Shown in pieces: positions 1 through 7,271 of a DNA stretch of 64,000 bases. Made by a program: the position numbers and the translations under genes. This DNA comes from Candidatus Binatota bacterium (lineage in GTDB: Bacteria; Desulfobacterota; Binatia; UBA1149): positions 104,859 to 168,858 of the forward strand of contig DUBO01000056.1 of NCBI GenBank assembly GCA_012960245.1, written 5' to 3'. The notes beneath the pieces are model-generated. The model saw only the letters and a program-made list of their open reading frames with translations. It made no database searches and had not been told where the DNA came from. Position 1 is the first letter of the stretch; every line of letters starts with the position of its first letter.

Positions 1-268
1 CGTGACCGCCTTCTTCTTCTATGCGCCGTCTCAGTTCAGAGTTGAAGTCGCTCCAGCTCATCTCCGCGCGCTCGAGCCGTGCCCACGGGCCCTCGTTGTC
101 ACCGAATATCTGGAGTCGCAGGCGATCCCAGGTCTCCTCGTCCAGGCCCGTACGGCTGCCGAAGGCCCTGGGGCCGGCGGGGCCGCCCACGTTGATCAGT
201 ACGCCACCGAGATCGAATACCGCGGCGCGTACTCTCAGCGGGTCCAGTGTGTCGATGAGCGCTGGCAT
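1..268 (-). CDS. HAD-superfamily hydrolase, partial (C-terminus off window)
   Basis: The minus strand reads an N-terminus beginning MPALIDTLDPL and reaching FDLGGVLINVG around residues 18-28. This is HAD motif I in the D-x-G-G-V form common in phosphatase/dehalogenase subfamily I. A helical cap-like segment follows (TGLDEETWDRL, then RLERAEMSWSDFNSELRRRI). Only about 89 codons lie in the window, so motifs II-IV cannot be seen and the substrate cannot be guessed. I chose the ATG at 268 because it sits about 16 codons before the motif I strand; no strong ribosome-binding site is visible upstream. It follows the HupE-like gene in the same direction with about 64 bp between them. Confidence 0.75.
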   Translation of the reverse strand, partial: MPALIDTLDPLRVRAAVFDLGGVLINVGGPAGPRAFGSRTGLDEETWDRLRLQIFGDNEGPWARLERAEMSWSDFNSELRRRIEEEGGH

Positions 269-332
269 AGCCGCGGATTCTTGCCGAAAAAGTCGTCCTA
301 AGCCAGTAGCGGCGGCCTCCACGGTCCGCTTT

Positions 333-1472
333 TCAGGCCAACAGGGCTGCGCTTCGTTCAAGCAGCCATGCGCTGCCGGCTGCGAGCGCGAACCATGAAA
401 GCGCCGTGCGCAGCGGTAGCCGGCTGTGCCTGCTCAACAGCGCCAGCAGGGGAAGCAGCACGGCGATTACAGCGAGCTGCCCCGCTTCAACGCCCAGGTT
501 GAAGCCCAGTAATGGCGCCAGAAAAGCACCGTTGCCTATACCTGCCTGCTTGAGCACGCCGGCAAAACCGAAGCCGTGCAGCAGCCCGAACACGAAGGTC
601 ACCAGCCAGCGGTGGCCGCCGGGCCCGCGCCAGATATTTTCGGCAGCCACGTAGACGATGCTCGCCGCGATGGCGATCTCGACCGGGACAGGCGGCAGCA
701 CAACCGCGCCCAGGGTGGCCAGCGCCAGTGTGATGCTGTGGGCGATGGTAAACGAGGTTACTATACCGGCCAGGCGGCCCAGCGTGCCACCAGGTATGAG
801 CAGCGCGAGCAGGAACAGCAGGTGGTCGTAGCCTTCGAGTATGTGCTCGAACCCGAGCAGGGAGAATCGCCAGAAACCCGAACCTTCAGACGTGGATTCG
901 CCACGTCCGGCAGAGCTGCTGAAGCTTGGCCCCAGCGACAGGCGGTTGTTGTGGCGGTCGAAGACCCAGCTGCGGTTTTCGCCCGATAGTGACTTGAGCG
1001 AGACCATGTTGCGGTAGTCCGGCAGCAGGTCGTCAAAGAGATGGAAGTCCACCGAGAACGAATCGCTGGGCCCCGGGCAGGAGTAGCGGAGCGTGATCTC
1101 GATGTCGGCCTGATGATCGGGGCCGATTATGTCCGACACCGAGGGGCTGCAGCGGCCGGCCGGTACTTCGACGATCAGCTGCCGTTGAAACCAGCGATCC
1201 AACAGCTTGTCGACAGCGAGTACTTCCTGCCTGCTGGGGTTCTCTGGCTTTACGGCCTGGAGGCCGGGCAGGAGGTGGGCGGCAAAACGTAAGCGGTAGT
1301 CAACGAGATCTGCTCGCGCCACCACCGTGGAGTAGCTCACAGATCCCATGTGGGCCTGGGCGTGTCCGGAGGTCGTGGCGAGCAGTGTTATCGAGGCCAG
1401 CGCGGTCGCCGCAGCAATAAGCGCGGCCGTGACGAGTCCGGGTGGTCTAGCTGGGAGCTGGCGCAGCCGCAT
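333..1472 (-). CDS. HupE/UreJ-like membrane protein with N-terminal extracytoplasmic domain
   Basis: About 379 residues. A signal-like hydrophobic segment (residues about 12-32, ending near GHAQAHMG) is followed by a roughly 170-residue soluble, beta-rich region. The C-terminal half has about six hydrophobic helices with the HupE/UreJ_2 pattern: EGYDHLLFLLALLIPGG, a TSFTIAHSITLALA helix, FGLLHGFGFAG and GFNLGVEAGQL. The conserved His and Asp residues in these helices are typical of HupE/UreJ proteins, some of which handle nickel or cobalt. The two-domain form is widespread but not characterised, so a transport role is inference. A GTG at 1502 would add ten residues; ATG 1472 gives the better signal sequence. 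The stop of the upstream cysteine-repeat gene lies only about 46 bp away, so co-transcription is possible. Confidence 0.8.
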   Translation of the reverse strand: MRLRQLPARPPGLVTAALIAAATALASITLLATTSGHAQAHMGSVSYSTVVARADLVDYRLRFAAHLLPGLQAVKPENPSRQEVLAVDKLLDRWFQRQLIVEVPAGRCSPSVSDIIGPDHQADIEITLRYSCPGPSDSFSVDFHLFDDLLPDYRNMVSLKSLSGENRSWVFDRHNNRLSLGPSFSSSAGRGESTSEGSGFWRFSLLGFEHILEGYDHLLFLLALLIPGGTLGRLAGIVTSFTIAHSITLALATLGAVVLPPVPVEIAIAASIVYVAAENIWRGPGGHRWLVTFVFGLLHGFGFAGVLKQAGIGNGAFLAPLLGFNLGVEAGQLAVIAVLLPLLALLSRHSRLPLRTALSWFALAAGSAWLLERSAALLA

Positions 1473-1518
1473 CGGGCGATGGTAGCCGCGCCGGCAACTC
1501 ACGCCAAGTCGCGCTCGC

Positions 1519-3330
1519 TCAGAGCGTGGTGGTCGTGGTCGAAGAGGTGGTCGAGGTGGTCGTAGTGGTCGTGGTCGAAGAGGTGCTCGTGGTGGTGCTG
1601 GTGGTGCTCACGCTGTTTATACTACAGGTGTCCGAGCAGGCGTCGCTGGCCACCGTGTTACCGTCGTCGCACTGCTCGGGCCCGCTGTCGGGACCGTGGA
1701 TGCATGAGGCGTCGCTGCATAGAAACCCGTCGCCACAGGTAGCCGACAGGCAACTGTTGAGGCAGGAGTCCAGGTTGGCGTTGTTGCCGTCGTCGCAGCT
1801 TTCACCGCTGTCGGCCACGCCGTCGCCGCAGGAAGCAACGAGACAGTTGGAGCGACAGCTGTTGGGGAGCAGGTCGCTGTTGGCGTTGGCCGCGTCGCAG
1901 GTTTCGCCCGAAGCGGGGTCAGTCACTCCGTCCCCGCACCAGGGGTCGCGGCAATCTGAACGACAGGCATCCGCGTTCACGTCGGAGTTGCCGGCGCCGT
2001 TGTCACACTGTTCGAGTAGGCCGGCCTGGATGATGCCGTCGCCGCAGAACTCGGTAATACAGGTATCCGAGCAGCCGTCGCTGGCCACCGTGTTACCGTC
2101 GTCGCAGGTTTCGGGAGCGCAGATTGCGCCGCTGCCGCAGCCGCTTGGCTTGCAGGTACTGTCGCAGCCGTCGCAGTCCACTGTATTGCCGTCGTCGCAG
2201 GTCTCGTCGAGCCCGGCCTGTACCACGCCGTCGCCGCAGCTCTCGGTTATGCAGGCAACATTGCAGCCGTCGCTGGCCACGGTGTTGCCGTCGTCGCAGG
2301 TTTCGGGAGCACAGGCGGCACCGTTGCCACAGGCAGGTAGCGCGCAGTTGCGGTCGCAGCCGTCACAGCTCAGGCGATTGCCGTCGTCGCATTGCTCGTC
2401 CAGGTCGACCACTCCGTCCCCGCATTCGGGTCCACCGGGAAATACAGCCGAAGCCGCGCTGGCGAGGGCCTGCGCGAGCTGGTCGTTGATGGTGTGAAAA
2501 AGATCACTGCTGGTAAAGGTGCCGCCGGTGGGGTCGGTGAGAACCAGGCCGAAGCCCATGGCGTTGACATCACCCGAACAGGAGTCGGTTATCTCCTGCA
2601 ACAGGGTCAGTGAGGGCCTGGTCATCCTGGAGTCCAGCTTGGTGTCGCCCGTGCTGGCAGTCGTTCCCGGCCAGCCGGTCACGGCGTAACAGTTGAGTCC
2701 AGCAGCGGGATCCTTGCCCAGAGCCGAAAAACATTTGCCCGTCAGGGCCAGTCCCCGTCCGAGCGATTTGCGAAGCCTCAGCGCCAGCTCCGTGCGGCAA
2801 GCTGCTTCCTCGGCTCCAAGTGTGCCGGCGGCAGGTTTGTTGATGGTCGCAGCGAGGTTGTCGCCAATGGTTTTGCCCAGGTCGGCCGCGCAGGCATCCA
2901 GGGCTTGCCACTCAGCCTCGGTGGTTCGATTTTCGCTGCTCCGCAGCGTAGCCACGGCGGCGCACAGTCCGTCAACGCTTATGGCAGCGGCAGTGACGCT
3001 GGCATTGCAGCGCTGTTCAAGTTTTCCGCGATAATCGATGGCCTTGCCGAGCTTCTTGTCCACGAGGGCGCTGCCGGTGCCAGGGCCCGAGGGGGCGGGG
3101 TCGAGAAGACAGTCTACGGTAGGTGCAAATTTGCCAGAGGCTTTGCCGCGCACGCATTTTCCGCGCGCCTTGAGCAGCAGCCTGGCCGATCGCCGGGCGG
3201 TAGTCGCAACGCGATCCCGGCAGCTGTTTTCATGGCGGCTGAGTGCAGCCGAACTGCTGGGCAGCGCAAGCGGAAGCAGGGCTGCGGTGGCCAGCGTCAC
3301 GAGAGTTATTAGGGAAGCCAGCTTTGTCAT
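1519..3330 (-). CDS. Secreted cysteine-repeat protein (DUF4215/Myxococcus Cys-rich repeats) with Thr/Ser tail
   Basis: About 603 residues. A signal peptide (MTKLASLITLVTLATAALLP, cleavage near SSSAA) leads into a Cys-poor helical N-terminal half. That half holds two copies of a Cys module: C37-x21-C59-x14-C74 at 3109-3222 and C-x21-C-x13-C at 2689-2799. From about residue 320, roughly eight units of the CGDGxxxxxExCDDGNxxxxDGCxxxC type follow, the Myxococcus cysteine-rich repeat (DUF4215), probably disulfide-knotted. The protein ends in a run of about 28 Thr/Ser residues with no membrane anchor or MYXO-CTERM motif. The ATG at 3330 is chosen because it starts the signal peptide; the reading frame extends 22 codons further upstream without a signal-like sequence. 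Function unknown; a cell-surface or extracellular role is inferred. Confidence 0.85.
   Translation of the reverse strand: MTKLASLITLVTLATAALLPLALPSSSAALSRHENSCRDRVATTARRSARLLLKARGKCVRGKASGKFAPTVDCLLDPAPSGPGTGSALVDKKLGKAIDYRGKLEQRCNASVTAAAISVDGLCAAVATLRSSENRTTEAEWQALDACAADLGKTIGDNLAATINKPAAGTLGAEEAACRTELALRLRKSLGRGLALTGKCFSALGKDPAAGLNCYAVTGWPGTTASTGDTKLDSRMTRPSLTLLQEITDSCSGDVNAMGFGLVLTDPTGGTFTSSDLFHTINDQLAQALASAASAVFPGGPECGDGVVDLDEQCDDGNRLSCDGCDRNCALPACGNGAACAPETCDDGNTVASDGCNVACITESCGDGVVQAGLDETCDDGNTVDCDGCDSTCKPSGCGSGAICAPETCDDGNTVASDGCSDTCITEFCGDGIIQAGLLEQCDNGAGNSDVNADACRSDCRDPWCGDGVTDPASGETCDAANANSDLLPNSCRSNCLVASCGDGVADSGESCDDGNNANLDSCLNSCLSATCGDGFLCSDASCIHGPDSGPEQCDDGNTVASDACSDTCSINSVSTTSTTTSTSSTTTTTTTSTTSSTTTTTL
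2071..2310. repeat. 192-bp tandem duplication inside the cysteine-repeat gene
   Basis: Bases 2071-2118 and 2263-2310 match at 46 of 48 positions and are exactly 192 bp (64 codons) apart. The intervening sequence is also recognisably similar to the following unit. A third, shorter match lies near 1634-1680. The two-repeat block (CDDGNTVASDGC plus CDDGNTVDCDGC) was therefore duplicated in frame, so repeat number is likely to vary between strains. Confidence 0.75.
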
Positions 3331-3496
3331 GTGGGGTGGGGGCCGCGCGCACGGTCCCCACGTACTAAGGTAACTGGTGAAACAGGCCTGCGGCAACCAC
3401 TTTATGTAGAGAAATAGAACTTGAAGGGACAGATACAGGCTTTTTTAGACGGCAGGGCTGCCCCGATCGGGGGGGAGCGCAGGCGTGGCTTACCGC

Positions 3497-4384
3497 TCAG
3501 ACGGCGTGCAGATGACCGACGGGCTCTTCTACGTCCGGGCGGTTGACCGCCCGCTTGGCGTCCCGGTAGCCGGCCGCGAGCAGGCGCTCGGCTTTTTCCG
3601 GGCTGGAATGGAAGAGCAGGCGCAGCCCCGCTCCGCTGAATTCTTCGCCCGGCTCTATGACAGTTATCGGCACGCCGTGAAAAAGCCCGTCGTCGAGACT
3701 CGCGTGAATTCGCCCCACGTTGCCGATGGTCCTGAACAAGACGTCGGCCAACCGGCGCAGGTAAGCCACCCGCCCAGCCACTGGCGGCAGGTAGGGGAGG
3801 GTGCTGCTCACCGGGGCCAGCACGTAGATCTCGGTGGCTTCCAGTTCGATGGCGTAACCCAGGGGTACGTTCCACGCCAGGCCGCCGTCGACAAATTGCT
3901 GGCCCTGGAACTCCACCGGTGGAAAGAGCGGGGGGATGGAGTAGCCCGCCCGCGACAGGGTGCGAAGTTCGCGCCAATCGCGGCAGTGGCGTTTCGACCA
4001 CATCTCGCCGCGGCCGGTCGAGAGGTTGAGCAGTATGAACTCCAGGTCAATGCTGCTGTCCATCAGGCCGGGAAAGTCGATGAACTCTTCTATGCCCGAC
4101 GCCAGTCTTTCGATCGACGACAGCGCCAGCCCGGTAAAGGGGTTGTCGCGCAGGGTGGGGTAGAACATTCGCGGGAAGGCTTGGAATTCTTTCCAGGCCT
4201 GCACCACTCCCTGCGCTCCCACCGAGGCGTACACGCAGGAGTTAACCACGCCGATGGAGCTGGCGATGAGCACGTCGGGCTTGATGCCTTGCTCGTCGAG
4301 GTACTGCAGTGCTCCAGCCTGGTGGGCACCGAGGGCCGCGCCGCCGCCCATCACGAAGATTCGTTTGCGGTCGCCGTGGCTCAC
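3497..4384 (-). CDS. Patatin-like phospholipase
   Basis: 295 residues, patatin fold. The glycine-rich oxyanion loop GGGAALGAHQAG is at residues 13-24. The nucleophile region reads IASSIGVVN, with Ser43 in A-S-S-I-G where G-x-S-x-G is usual. The dyad aspartate lies in FVDGGLAWNVPL. The family hydrolyses acyl esters of phospholipids or neutral lipids. The gene starts at GTG 4384, whose GTGA overlaps the stop of the acyltransferase gene, so the two are translationally coupled. Third gene of an SDR-acyltransferase-patatin operon, which suggests lipid turnover or remodelling. No signal peptide, so it probably acts in the cytoplasm or on the inner face of the membrane. Substrate unknown. Confidence 0.88.
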   Translation of the reverse strand: MSHGDRKRIFVMGGGAALGAHQAGALQYLDEQGIKPDVLIASSIGVVNSCVYASVGAQGVVQAWKEFQAFPRMFYPTLRDNPFTGLALSSIERLASGIEEFIDFPGLMDSSIDLEFILLNLSTGRGEMWSKRHCRDWRELRTLSRAGYSIPPLFPPVEFQGQQFVDGGLAWNVPLGYAIELEATEIYVLAPVSSTLPYLPPVAGRVAYLRRLADVLFRTIGNVGRIHASLDDGLFHGVPITVIEPGEEFSGAGLRLLFHSSPEKAERLLAAGYRDAKRAVNRPDVEEPVGHLHAV

Positions 4385-5292
4385 AGAAAGATGCTCGTGC
4401 GCTCGGCCAGTCCACGTCTGAGCATGGACTGGATGGAGTCCTTCACTTCATCCACCTTGTGGCTGATGGTGTCGTCTTCGTCGTTGTGGTCGCCTTCAAA
4501 GTGCATGGCTTGCCCGAACTCGATGTGGTAGCGCACCGGCAGCGGCAACATCCCCAGCGGCCCCAGCAGCGGCCAGGTCAGCGTAACGGGAAAGGCCGGC
4601 ATGTTGAGCATGGCGGCCACCGATTCGAGGTTGGCGATGCCCGGGGCCTGCTCCTCGGAGCCGACCACGGCAAACGGCACTATCGGGGTGTTGGTCTCCA
4701 GTGCCAGCCGCATGAAACCGAGACCGAAGTCCTGCAGCTGGTAAGCGTCTGCGTAGACCTTGTTCATGCCGCGAACTCCCTCGGGAAACACCAGCACGCA
4801 CTCGTCCCTGTTGAGCATCTCGGCGCAGGTCGATGGCGTGCCGATGGAGTGGCCCATGCGGTCCAACAGGACGTTGAGCCAGGGCAGGGTCGCCAGCCAG
4901 TACTCGCCCATGCCGCGAGCCAGCCGCGGTGGCGAAGCCTCGAGCAGCATCGCCGTGGCCACCATCATGCCGTCAAAGGCGATCTGCCCGGCGTGGTTTC
5001 CCACCAGCAGCACGCGGCCGGGCGGCAGCCTGTCCATGCCGACGGAAACGACTCTGAAATAATGGCGGTAGAGAATGGCAGCCGTCATCATCGAGGTCTT
5101 GAGTACATCGGGGTTGAATCCCCAGGGGTCGTAGCCGTATTCGTTGAGGTCAATGGGCAGCTGGTCGATCTTGTCGGACAGCTCGCGGGACAAGTCGGCG
5201 AACGGCAAGCCGGGAAGCGAGGACGAAGAAAGGGACAGCCCCGACTGTATGGCGCTGGCTGCCAGTTCGGCCACCTTGTTGAAATAGAACAT
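4381..5292 (-). CDS. PlsC-type lysophospholipid acyltransferase family protein
   Basis: 303 residues. The acyltransferase block I is GNHAGQIAFDG, with the His and Asp separated by six residues as in a subfamily with the NHxGQxxxDG form rather than the classic H-x4-D. Block III, which binds phosphate, is FPEGVRG, followed by a PIVPFAVVG block IV. The expected activity is acyl transfer from acyl-CoA or acyl-ACP to a lysophospholipid or similar acceptor at the inner membrane. The start ATG 5292 shares its A with the SDR stop (TGATG) and the 3' end overlaps the patatin start by four bases. Pairing of an acyltransferase with a patatin lipase suggests a deacylation-reacylation cycle; this is inference. 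Confidence 0.88.
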   Translation of the reverse strand: MFYFNKVAELAASAIQSGLSLSSSSLPGLPFADLSRELSDKIDQLPIDLNEYGYDPWGFNPDVLKTSMMTAAILYRHYFRVVSVGMDRLPPGRVLLVGNHAGQIAFDGMMVATAMLLEASPPRLARGMGEYWLATLPWLNVLLDRMGHSIGTPSTCAEMLNRDECVLVFPEGVRGMNKVYADAYQLQDFGLGFMRLALETNTPIVPFAVVGSEEQAPGIANLESVAAMLNMPAFPVTLTWPLLGPLGMLPLPVRYHIEFGQAMHFEGDHNDEDDTISHKVDEVKDSIQSMLRRGLAERTSIFL

Positions 5293-6206
5293 CAGGCCAC
5301 GCTCGCGAATACGTCTCTAAGTGAAAACAAGGGTTTGAAACCCGTGGCTTCTACGAAACTGCTGCCGTCAACCGTACACGGGTATTTTATGAAGTCCATG
5401 GCCGCGGGCGGGAAGTCGTAGACGCGGAAGCGAAAAAGCTCGCGGATGATGAGATGGGCCAACGGCTCCGGCACCGATATGCGCCGCCGTCCGATTTCGT
5501 GTATCGCAGTTTTCAAGGGCACCGCGCCCGGCCCGGCCACGTTGAACACGCCACGCAGCTGTTTTTCTATGGCCAGCGCGAGCGCCTCGCACACGTCTTC
5601 TTCGTGTATGAATTGCAGCATGGGGTTGAAGCCGGTCACTGTCGGCACAATATCCAATCCGAGGTAGCTGCCGATGGCACTGTGCACGTAGTAGCCCAGC
5701 GTGTTTACCGGCCGCAGGATCGACGTCGAGATTTCCGGGTACCTCCACAGGAAACTCGAGACCAGGCCTTCCACCTCGGCCAGGTCGCGGATGTCGGGAA
5801 AATTGCGTGCCACGTTCAGAGGGCTGTCCTCGGCCATGTACATGGGGTTTTCAGGCAACGCGCCGTAGACGTAGGCGCTCGAGAGCACGACCACCTGCTT
5901 GACCCCGTAGCGGGCGCAGGAGTTGAGCAAGCGGCGCGTCCCACCGACGTTGACCTCGTGGCGCAGCTCGTTGCTGCCGCGAAAGTGACGCACGAAGGCA
6001 AGGTGCACCACGGCGTCCGGGCGGTTTTTGCGCAGCACGTCTTCGAACTTTTTCTTGCGCAGGTCGAGCGTTTTTACGTCAACATATTCGGGTGCGCCCT
6101 CCCATGGGACGCGGTCCACGCCGGTGATCTGCCAGCCCTCTGACAGCCTCTTGGCGAGCAGCCGGCCCTGTCCGCCCGAGATCCCTGTTATGAGTAGTCT
6201 TTTCAT
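5292..6206 (-). CDS. NAD-dependent epimerase/dehydratase (extended SDR-like)
   Basis: 304 residues. The N-terminal Rossmann motif TGISGGQG follows MKRLLI immediately. The strand LSSAYVYGALP matches the SDR serine region. The usual Y-x3-K is not evident at the expected place (YMAED follows), so this may be an atypical SDR without classic catalysis. The ATG at 6206 is preceded by an AGGGCGA ribosome site and starts right at the first beta strand; an upstream in-frame start would add 13 residues with no support. It heads the lipid operon and may act on a lipid-linked sugar, sterol or fatty-acyl substrate. Its start is divergent from the next gene across 54 bp. Confidence 0.85.
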   Translation of the reverse strand: MKRLLITGISGGQGRLLAKRLSEGWQITGVDRVPWEGAPEYVDVKTLDLRKKKFEDVLRKNRPDAVVHLAFVRHFRGSNELRHEVNVGGTRRLLNSCARYGVKQVVVLSSAYVYGALPENPMYMAEDSPLNVARNFPDIRDLAEVEGLVSSFLWRYPEISTSILRPVNTLGYYVHSAIGSYLGLDIVPTVTGFNPMLQFIHEEDVCEALALAIEKQLRGVFNVAGPGAVPLKTAIHEIGRRRISVPEPLAHLIIRELFRFRVYDFPPAAMDFIKYPCTVDGSSFVEATGFKPLFSLRDVFASVA

Positions 6207-6260
6207 TCGCCCTGCGTTTATTGCAAAAGAAACAGTTACTGGCAATGGGAAGCTCTGCTG

Positions 6261-7235
6261 TTGACTGATTTAAGTGAAAGTTCGTTCGAGGGATGCCTGG
6301 TCGGCATGCTTGTTGGCGAGGCCATGGGCGCGCGCGTTGAAGGCCTGAACCGAGAGGCTATAGCCCCGCGTTTTGGTGGGGTAGCGGGCCTGGCCAAGCT
6401 CATGCCGGGCGCCCCGGGACCCGCCGCGCTGTCGACTGCGGCCGTGGCAGCCTCGCTGGTCGTGGCTCCGGATTTTGATGGCGAGGATCTTGCCCTGAGG
6501 ATGTTGACCGCCTGGGATCCGAAGCAGAGTTGGGGGCAGGGCAGCGACGCGGCCCTGCGCAGACTGCGCGATGGCGTGCACTGGAATGAAGCCGGGCATT
6601 CGGTTGGTGGCAGGGAATCATTTGGCAACGGCGCTGCGTTGAGGTCTGCGCCGGTCGGCCTGCTGCTGTCCGACGATGCCGAGACCTTGCGCTGGTTGGC
6701 CGAGGAGGCTGCCGGGCTTACCCACCAGCACTTGTTGTCCGGCGAGGGCGCCGTACTCCACGCGATGACGGTGGCGCTGGCCCTGCTGGCTTCCGGCGAG
6801 GCCTTGTCGGGGGCTGGACTGCTCGAGACCCTCGCGGGCGAGACCCGGACGAGGGAGTTCGCGTCTCGCTTGAAGGCCGCCGCTGCCATGGTCGGGCGTT
6901 CGCGCAGCGACGCGACGGTGGTTGAGACACTTGGTAACAATTCTTCGGCACTGGGGTCGGTGGTTACCGCCACCTGGTGTTTTGCAGAGCACAGCGAGAG
7001 CTACACCGACACGGTATGCCGGGCTATGTCGCTGGGAGGTTCGGTGACCTCGATAGCCGCGATGGCGGGCGCCGCCTCCGGGGCCTTCCTGGGTCTCGAC
7101 GCTATACCCGCTCGTTGGCGCGACGCTGTTTCCCCCGGGGGGGTCAGCGTGGCCAAGATGGTGGAGCTGGCGCGTGGCCTGTTCGACGTCGTTGCCGGCC
7201 CGGGAGAAGCAACGACAGACTACGACCGGGCCTGA
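6261..7235 (+). CDS. ADP-ribosylglycohydrolase-fold protein lacking metal ligands
   Basis: 324 residues with the full ARH/DraG fold pattern: FEGCLVGMLVGEAMG at the start, FGNGAALRSAPVGLL, a THQH motif and GGSVTSIAAMAGAASGAFLG near the end. In active family members the last motif is G-G-D-x-D-T and binds the two magnesium ions. Here those positions are Ser261, Thr263 and Ser264. The N-terminal T-D-D-T motif is also replaced, reading ALST at residues 56-59. It is therefore probably a pseudoenzyme or has a different chemistry. Start is TTG 6261, with GGGAAG eight bases upstream; the next ATG (6305) would cut off the first helix. Single gene, divergent from the lipid operon. Confidence 0.82.
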   Translation: MTDLSESSFEGCLVGMLVGEAMGARVEGLNREAIAPRFGGVAGLAKLMPGAPGPAALSTAAVAASLVVAPDFDGEDLALRMLTAWDPKQSWGQGSDAALRRLRDGVHWNEAGHSVGGRESFGNGAALRSAPVGLLLSDDAETLRWLAEEAAGLTHQHLLSGEGAVLHAMTVALALLASGEALSGAGLLETLAGETRTREFASRLKAAAAMVGRSRSDATVVETLGNNSSALGSVVTATWCFAEHSESYTDTVCRAMSLGGSVTSIAAMAGAASGAFLGLDAIPARWRDAVSPGGVSVAKMVELARGLFDVVAGPGEATTDYDRA

Positions 7236-7271
7236 AGGCGACCAGCCGGCCCGGACGAAAGGAGCCGCAGC

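Noticed and set aside
1519-1600. CRISPR-like or microsatellite array at the Thr/Ser tail
   Set aside because: The repeat is the coding of Thr and Ser codons without regular spacers. It is low-complexity coding DNA.
1526-2497. A long plus-strand open frame opposite the cysteine-repeat gene
   Set aside because: Repetitive shadow of the CDDGN repeats. No signal or domain supports it.
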